64,000 nt of DNA. It comes from Sandaracinaceae bacterium. Its GTDB lineage: Bacteria; Myxococcota_A; Polyangia; Polyangiales; Houyiibacteriaceae. The stretch lies in NCBI GenBank assembly GCA_016706685.1, contig JADJJE010000008.1:248001-312000 (forward strand). The letters are read 5' to 3'. The notes below the pieces were generated by a model that saw only the letters and a program-made list of their open reading frames with translations, ran no database searches and was not told the origin of the DNA. This document shows positions 61,557-64,000 of the stretch, piece after piece. Each line of letters begins with the position of its first letter. Within the stretch, counting starts at the first letter, position 1. Both the position numbers and the translations under genes were made by a program.

Positions 61557-62504
61557 ATGACCCGACCCAAGCCCACCATCGCCCCCGGAGACGTGCTCTC
61601 CTATTCGTCCGGCAGCACCAACCGTGATCCCCACGGGTTTCGCATCACCCAGAAGGGCGGAAACCTCCTCGGGCTCATCAAGATGCGCTGGCCCGGGCTC
61701 GTGGCCACGTTCGGTGATCGCATGCCCATCGTGATCAACACGTACCCGGCGCACATCGGCAGCTTCGACTTCGGCGTCACGGTGGACTCGTACCTCAGCT
61801 ACACCACCGCCTCGCGCGCGCTGCACCTGGCCAGCGTGGAGAAGCTGCCGGTCATGCTGCTGGGGCAGTCCTTGTACCTGGCGCACCTGCTCTTCCAGCA
61901 CACGCGCGACGGTCACCCCATGCCGGACTCCATCCTGTGCGGCGTCGGCGGCTACACCACGCCGCGCTCCCTCGAGAACGCGCTGCGCGACGTGTGCGAG
62001 CGCCACGGCACCACGATGACCATGCTGCATGGCTACGGCGTGGCCGAGGTGGACGCCGCCGTGCTGCTGGCCGCGTCTCGCAGCGACAAAGGCGAGCTGC
62101 TGTACGAGCGCCGCAGCCCCGACGTGGAGGTGAGCTTCGACGGCACCAACCTCCTGCTCTCGCTCAAGGCCCCCACGGGCGCGTACATCATCGAGCGCTT
62201 CCCCACGGGGGACCAGGGCAAGGCGGTGGGCGAGAACTACTTGGTGTGGAACCCCGAGCGCCTCAACCCGCAGGTGGAGATGCTGCTCGAGGGCTGGAGC
62301 GTGGAGGACTGGCAGCGCCGCACGGGCTACATCCACTACGGGCAGCAGCTGCGCTTCCAGCTGCGCAAGGGCGTGGAGGCCAAGAGCCCCATCGAGATGG
62401 AGTTCTACGAGTACGCGCGGCAGTACGGCCACGACTGGCTCTTCAAGCCGGAGTGGAGCGCGCGCATGCCCACCAGCAAGTCCATGCGTCGCACGCTCAT
62501 CTGA
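61557..62504 (+). CDS. Short adenylate-forming-enzyme-like protein
   Basis: 315 residues. Several motifs recall the ANL (acyl-CoA synthetase) superfamily, nearest to the PaaK-like group: LSYSSGSTNRDPHGFRITQKGG (cf. the S-S-G-T-T-G-x-P phosphate loop), SILCGVGGYTTPRSLENAL, TMLHGYGVAEVDAAVLLAA (cf. the Y-G-x-T/A-E motif), and ERFPTGDQGKAVGE (cf. the T-G-D ribose motif). The usual C-terminal domain with the catalytic Lys is missing, and family enzymes are over 400 residues. It may be a non-catalytic or stand-alone adenylation fold. The frame is intact and codon use matches its neighbours. Confidence 0.55.
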   Translation: MTRPKPTIAPGDVLSYSSGSTNRDPHGFRITQKGGNLLGLIKMRWPGLVATFGDRMPIVINTYPAHIGSFDFGVTVDSYLSYTTASRALHLASVEKLPVMLLGQSLYLAHLLFQHTRDGHPMPDSILCGVGGYTTPRSLENALRDVCERHGTTMTMLHGYGVAEVDAAVLLAASRSDKGELLYERRSPDVEVSFDGTNLLLSLKAPTGAYIIERFPTGDQGKAVGENYLVWNPERLNPQVEMLLEGWSVEDWQRRTGYIHYGQQLRFQLRKGVEAKSPIEMEFYEYARQYGHDWLFKPEWSARMPTSKSMRRTLI

Positions 62505-62567
62505 CTGGGGCGGCTGCTCGGAGGGGCTGTCCGTCGCCGCATCCGCAGGCGGCCCTCGCGCGGCTCC

Positions 62568-64000
62568 TCAGTTGCGGTCCAGCAGCAGGTTCTGCGTGGT
62601 CATGGTCGGCGGCGGCGGCGTTTCGGCCGCCATCACGGCCTGCTCGGCCATCGCGGGACGACTGGAGCTGCTGCTGCGGCTGCTGCTGCGCGACGAAGAC
62701 GACGAGCGCTGGCTCGCGTCGCTGTCCGTGTTCTCGCCTTCGGCTGCTGCGGCTTCGGCGTTCTCGGCGACCACGGGCGGTGGGACCTCGGCGGGCACCA
62801 CGGGCGGCGCGGGCGGCGCGACCACGGCCCCCACCGCCTCCGCGGGCACAGTGGGCAGCGGCACCTCCATGGGCGCCGCGGTGGGCGAGGCCTCGACCGC
62901 GGGCGTGGGGCTGTTGCTGCTGGCGAAGTACGCGCCCAGCCCACCCGCCAAGAGCAGCGCGGCAAAGGCCGCAGCGCCCAGCATGAGCTTGCGGTTGCGG
63001 CCCTCGTCGGGGCGCGTGCGGATGTGCGAGCGCGCGAGGGTCCCCGTGCCGGACGAGACCTGCAGGGACCCGGTCAGCTCGTCGGTGCCACGCGACACGA
63101 TGCGCCGGATGCGCTGCGCCTGCTCCAGCAGCTGGCCGTCGTTCATGGCAACAGCGATGTCTTGCGCGAACTCGGCCACGTCGCGGTAGCGCTTGTCCGG
63201 GTTCTTGGTGAGCGCGCCGGCCACGGCGTCGTCCAGCGCCGGCGGCACGTCAGCGCGCAGCTCGCGCGTGCGCGGCGGGTCGTTCTCGAGCACCATGGCC
63301 ACCAGCTCGGTCATGGTCTCGGCTTCGTACGGCAGGCGCCCCGTGAGCAGCTCGAACGCCACCACGCCGAGCGACCACACGTCCGAGCGCTGGTCCACGT
63401 TGCGTGTGCTGCGCATCTGCTCGGGCGACATGTACATGGGCGAGCCCATGACGGCGCCGGTGCGCGTGAGGTTGTTCAGCTCGGTGCCGGACTTGGAGAT
63501 GCCGAAGTCCAGCACCTTCACCTGCTCGGAGCCGTCCGAGGCGCTGGTGATGAAGAGGTTGCCGGGCTTGATGTCGCGATGGACGATGCCGTTCGCGTGA
63601 GCCGCCGCGAGCCCCTCGCAGGCCTGCAGGATGAGCCTCGCCGCGCGCGGGATGTCGCGCATGTAGACTTCGGTCTCGAGCACGTCCGCGAGGTCGCGCC
63701 CCTGCAGGTACTCCATCACGATGTAGGGCGAGCCGCTCTCGAGCGTGCCCACGTCGATGACGCCGGCCACGTGCGGGTTCTTGATGGAGACGGCCGCGCG
63801 TGCCTCGCGCAGGAAGCGCTCCACGATGCCCGTGTTGTTCACGTACTCGGGCAGCAGGAACTTCATGGCCACTTTGCTGTTCAGCATCTGATGCGTGGCG
63901 CGCACCACCACGCCCATCCCGCCCGCGCCCAGCACCTGGTCCACCTTGTACTTGCCGGCCAGCACGTCGCCCACCGCGACACCCGTCTGGTGGAGGTCGT
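62568..64000 (-). CDS. Hanks-type Ser/Thr protein kinase, 5' end outside the window
   Basis: The frame is open to the window edge; a GTG at 63974 exists, but upstream codons (LHQTGVAVGDVLAGKYKVD) read like a normal N-terminus, so the start is likely outside. The kinase domain (about 270 residues) has GAGGMGVVVRA (P-loop), VAMKFL (Lys), GIVHRDIKPGNLFI (catalytic loop), LDFGIS (DFG), GSPMYMSPEQM (APE equivalent) and DQRSDVWSLGVVAFELLTG. A juxtamembrane region, one membrane helix (LMLGAAAFAALLLAGGLGAYFAS) and an external Pro/Ala tail with an Arg/Ser-rich run follow. Such kinases are abundant in Myxococcota. The substrate is unknown. Confidence 0.95.
   Translation of the reverse strand, partial: DLHQTGVAVGDVLAGKYKVDQVLGAGGMGVVVRATHQMLNSKVAMKFLLPEYVNNTGIVERFLREARAAVSIKNPHVAGVIDVGTLESGSPYIVMEYLQGRDLADVLETEVYMRDIPRAARLILQACEGLAAAHANGIVHRDIKPGNLFITSASDGSEQVKVLDFGISKSGTELNNLTRTGAVMGSPMYMSPEQMRSTRNVDQRSDVWSLGVVAFELLTGRLPYEAETMTELVAMVLENDPPRTRELRADVPPALDDAVAGALTKNPDKRYRDVAEFAQDIAVAMNDGQLLEQAQRIRRIVSRGTDELTGSLQVSSGTGTLARSHIRTRPDEGRNRKLMLGAAAFAALLLAGGLGAYFASSNSPTPAVEASPTAAPMEVPLPTVPAEAVGAVVAPPAPPVVPAEVPPPVVAENAEAAAAEGENTDSDASQRSSSSSRSSSRSSSSSRPAMAEQAVMAAETPPPPTMTTQNLLLDRN

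Noticed and set aside
1..64000. tRNA or rRNA genes
   Set aside because: No T-loop GTTCGAATC-type sequences in a cloverleaf context and no rRNA signature were found by eye.

Overview
The window is a GC-rich (roughly 70%) bacterial chromosome segment that looks like a member of the Myxococcota (myxobacteria and relatives, perhaps a Sandaracinus-like lineage). The reasons are a heparinase-like protein ending in a MYXO-CTERM-type sorting tail, a Hanks-type Ser/Thr kinase with a transmembrane tail, a DUF4388/PATAN protein, an RCC1-repeat lipoprotein, and TPR protein plus lipoprotein pairs. The assignment is inferred from gene content; there is no rRNA or other phylogenetic marker here.

Layout. 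1-7.4 kb: a minus-strand block with a secreted protein, an ECF sigma factor overlapping a membrane-anchored partner protein and an RCC1 lipoprotein, then a heparinase-like surface protein and a cut-off secreted protein. 7.5-11.4 kb: a cupin, an antitoxin/PIN toxin pair, yebC, and a convergent tatC-tatA/B pair; yebC and tatC are separated by two opposed hexanucleotide repeat tracts. 11.4-14.7 kb: an AraC regulator with a hydrolase, a membrane protein and a quinone-oxidoreductase-like enzyme, two of whose promoters share a 16-bp motif. 15-26.4 kb: a cytoplasmic-type chemotaxis receptor, a TPR lipoprotein, thiE, a Fic-fold protein with a ruined catalytic motif, and an envelope/signalling run (DUF4388, BamA/TamA-like, DUF4390, NtrY-like kinase, TlpA-like thioredoxin). 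26.5-30.75 kb: an RND efflux pair, the pump broken by one extra C. 30.76-39.1 kb: an inserted type I restriction-modification island (hsdM, KilA-N protein, hsdS, hsdR), bounded by 28-bp direct repeats, with hsdS interrupted by an IS1182-like element.

39.1-57.1 kb: accessory metabolism and regulation (dps, SBF transporter, Coq4-like protein with TetR, LysR with YeiH, SDR, Gfo/Idh/MocA, sulfotransferase, alkylsulfatase-like MBL hydrolase, TetR, GMC oxidoreductase with a small partner, GntR). Nearly every gene here carries single-base indels in short homopolymers while protein similarity continues in another frame, so low base accuracy is more likely than mass gene decay. Two copies of a 430-440 nt element with terminal inverted repeats and compensatory base changes in internal hairpins lie here; this is the best candidate for an undescribed structured RNA or non-autonomous element. 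57.2-64 kb: a DCC-family protein, a TPR protein/lipoprotein pair, two secreted proteins, a GNAT acetyltransferase, a short adenylate-forming-enzyme-like protein and a Ser/Thr kinase running off the window.

Most calls rest on motif recognition by eye. No database search was run.
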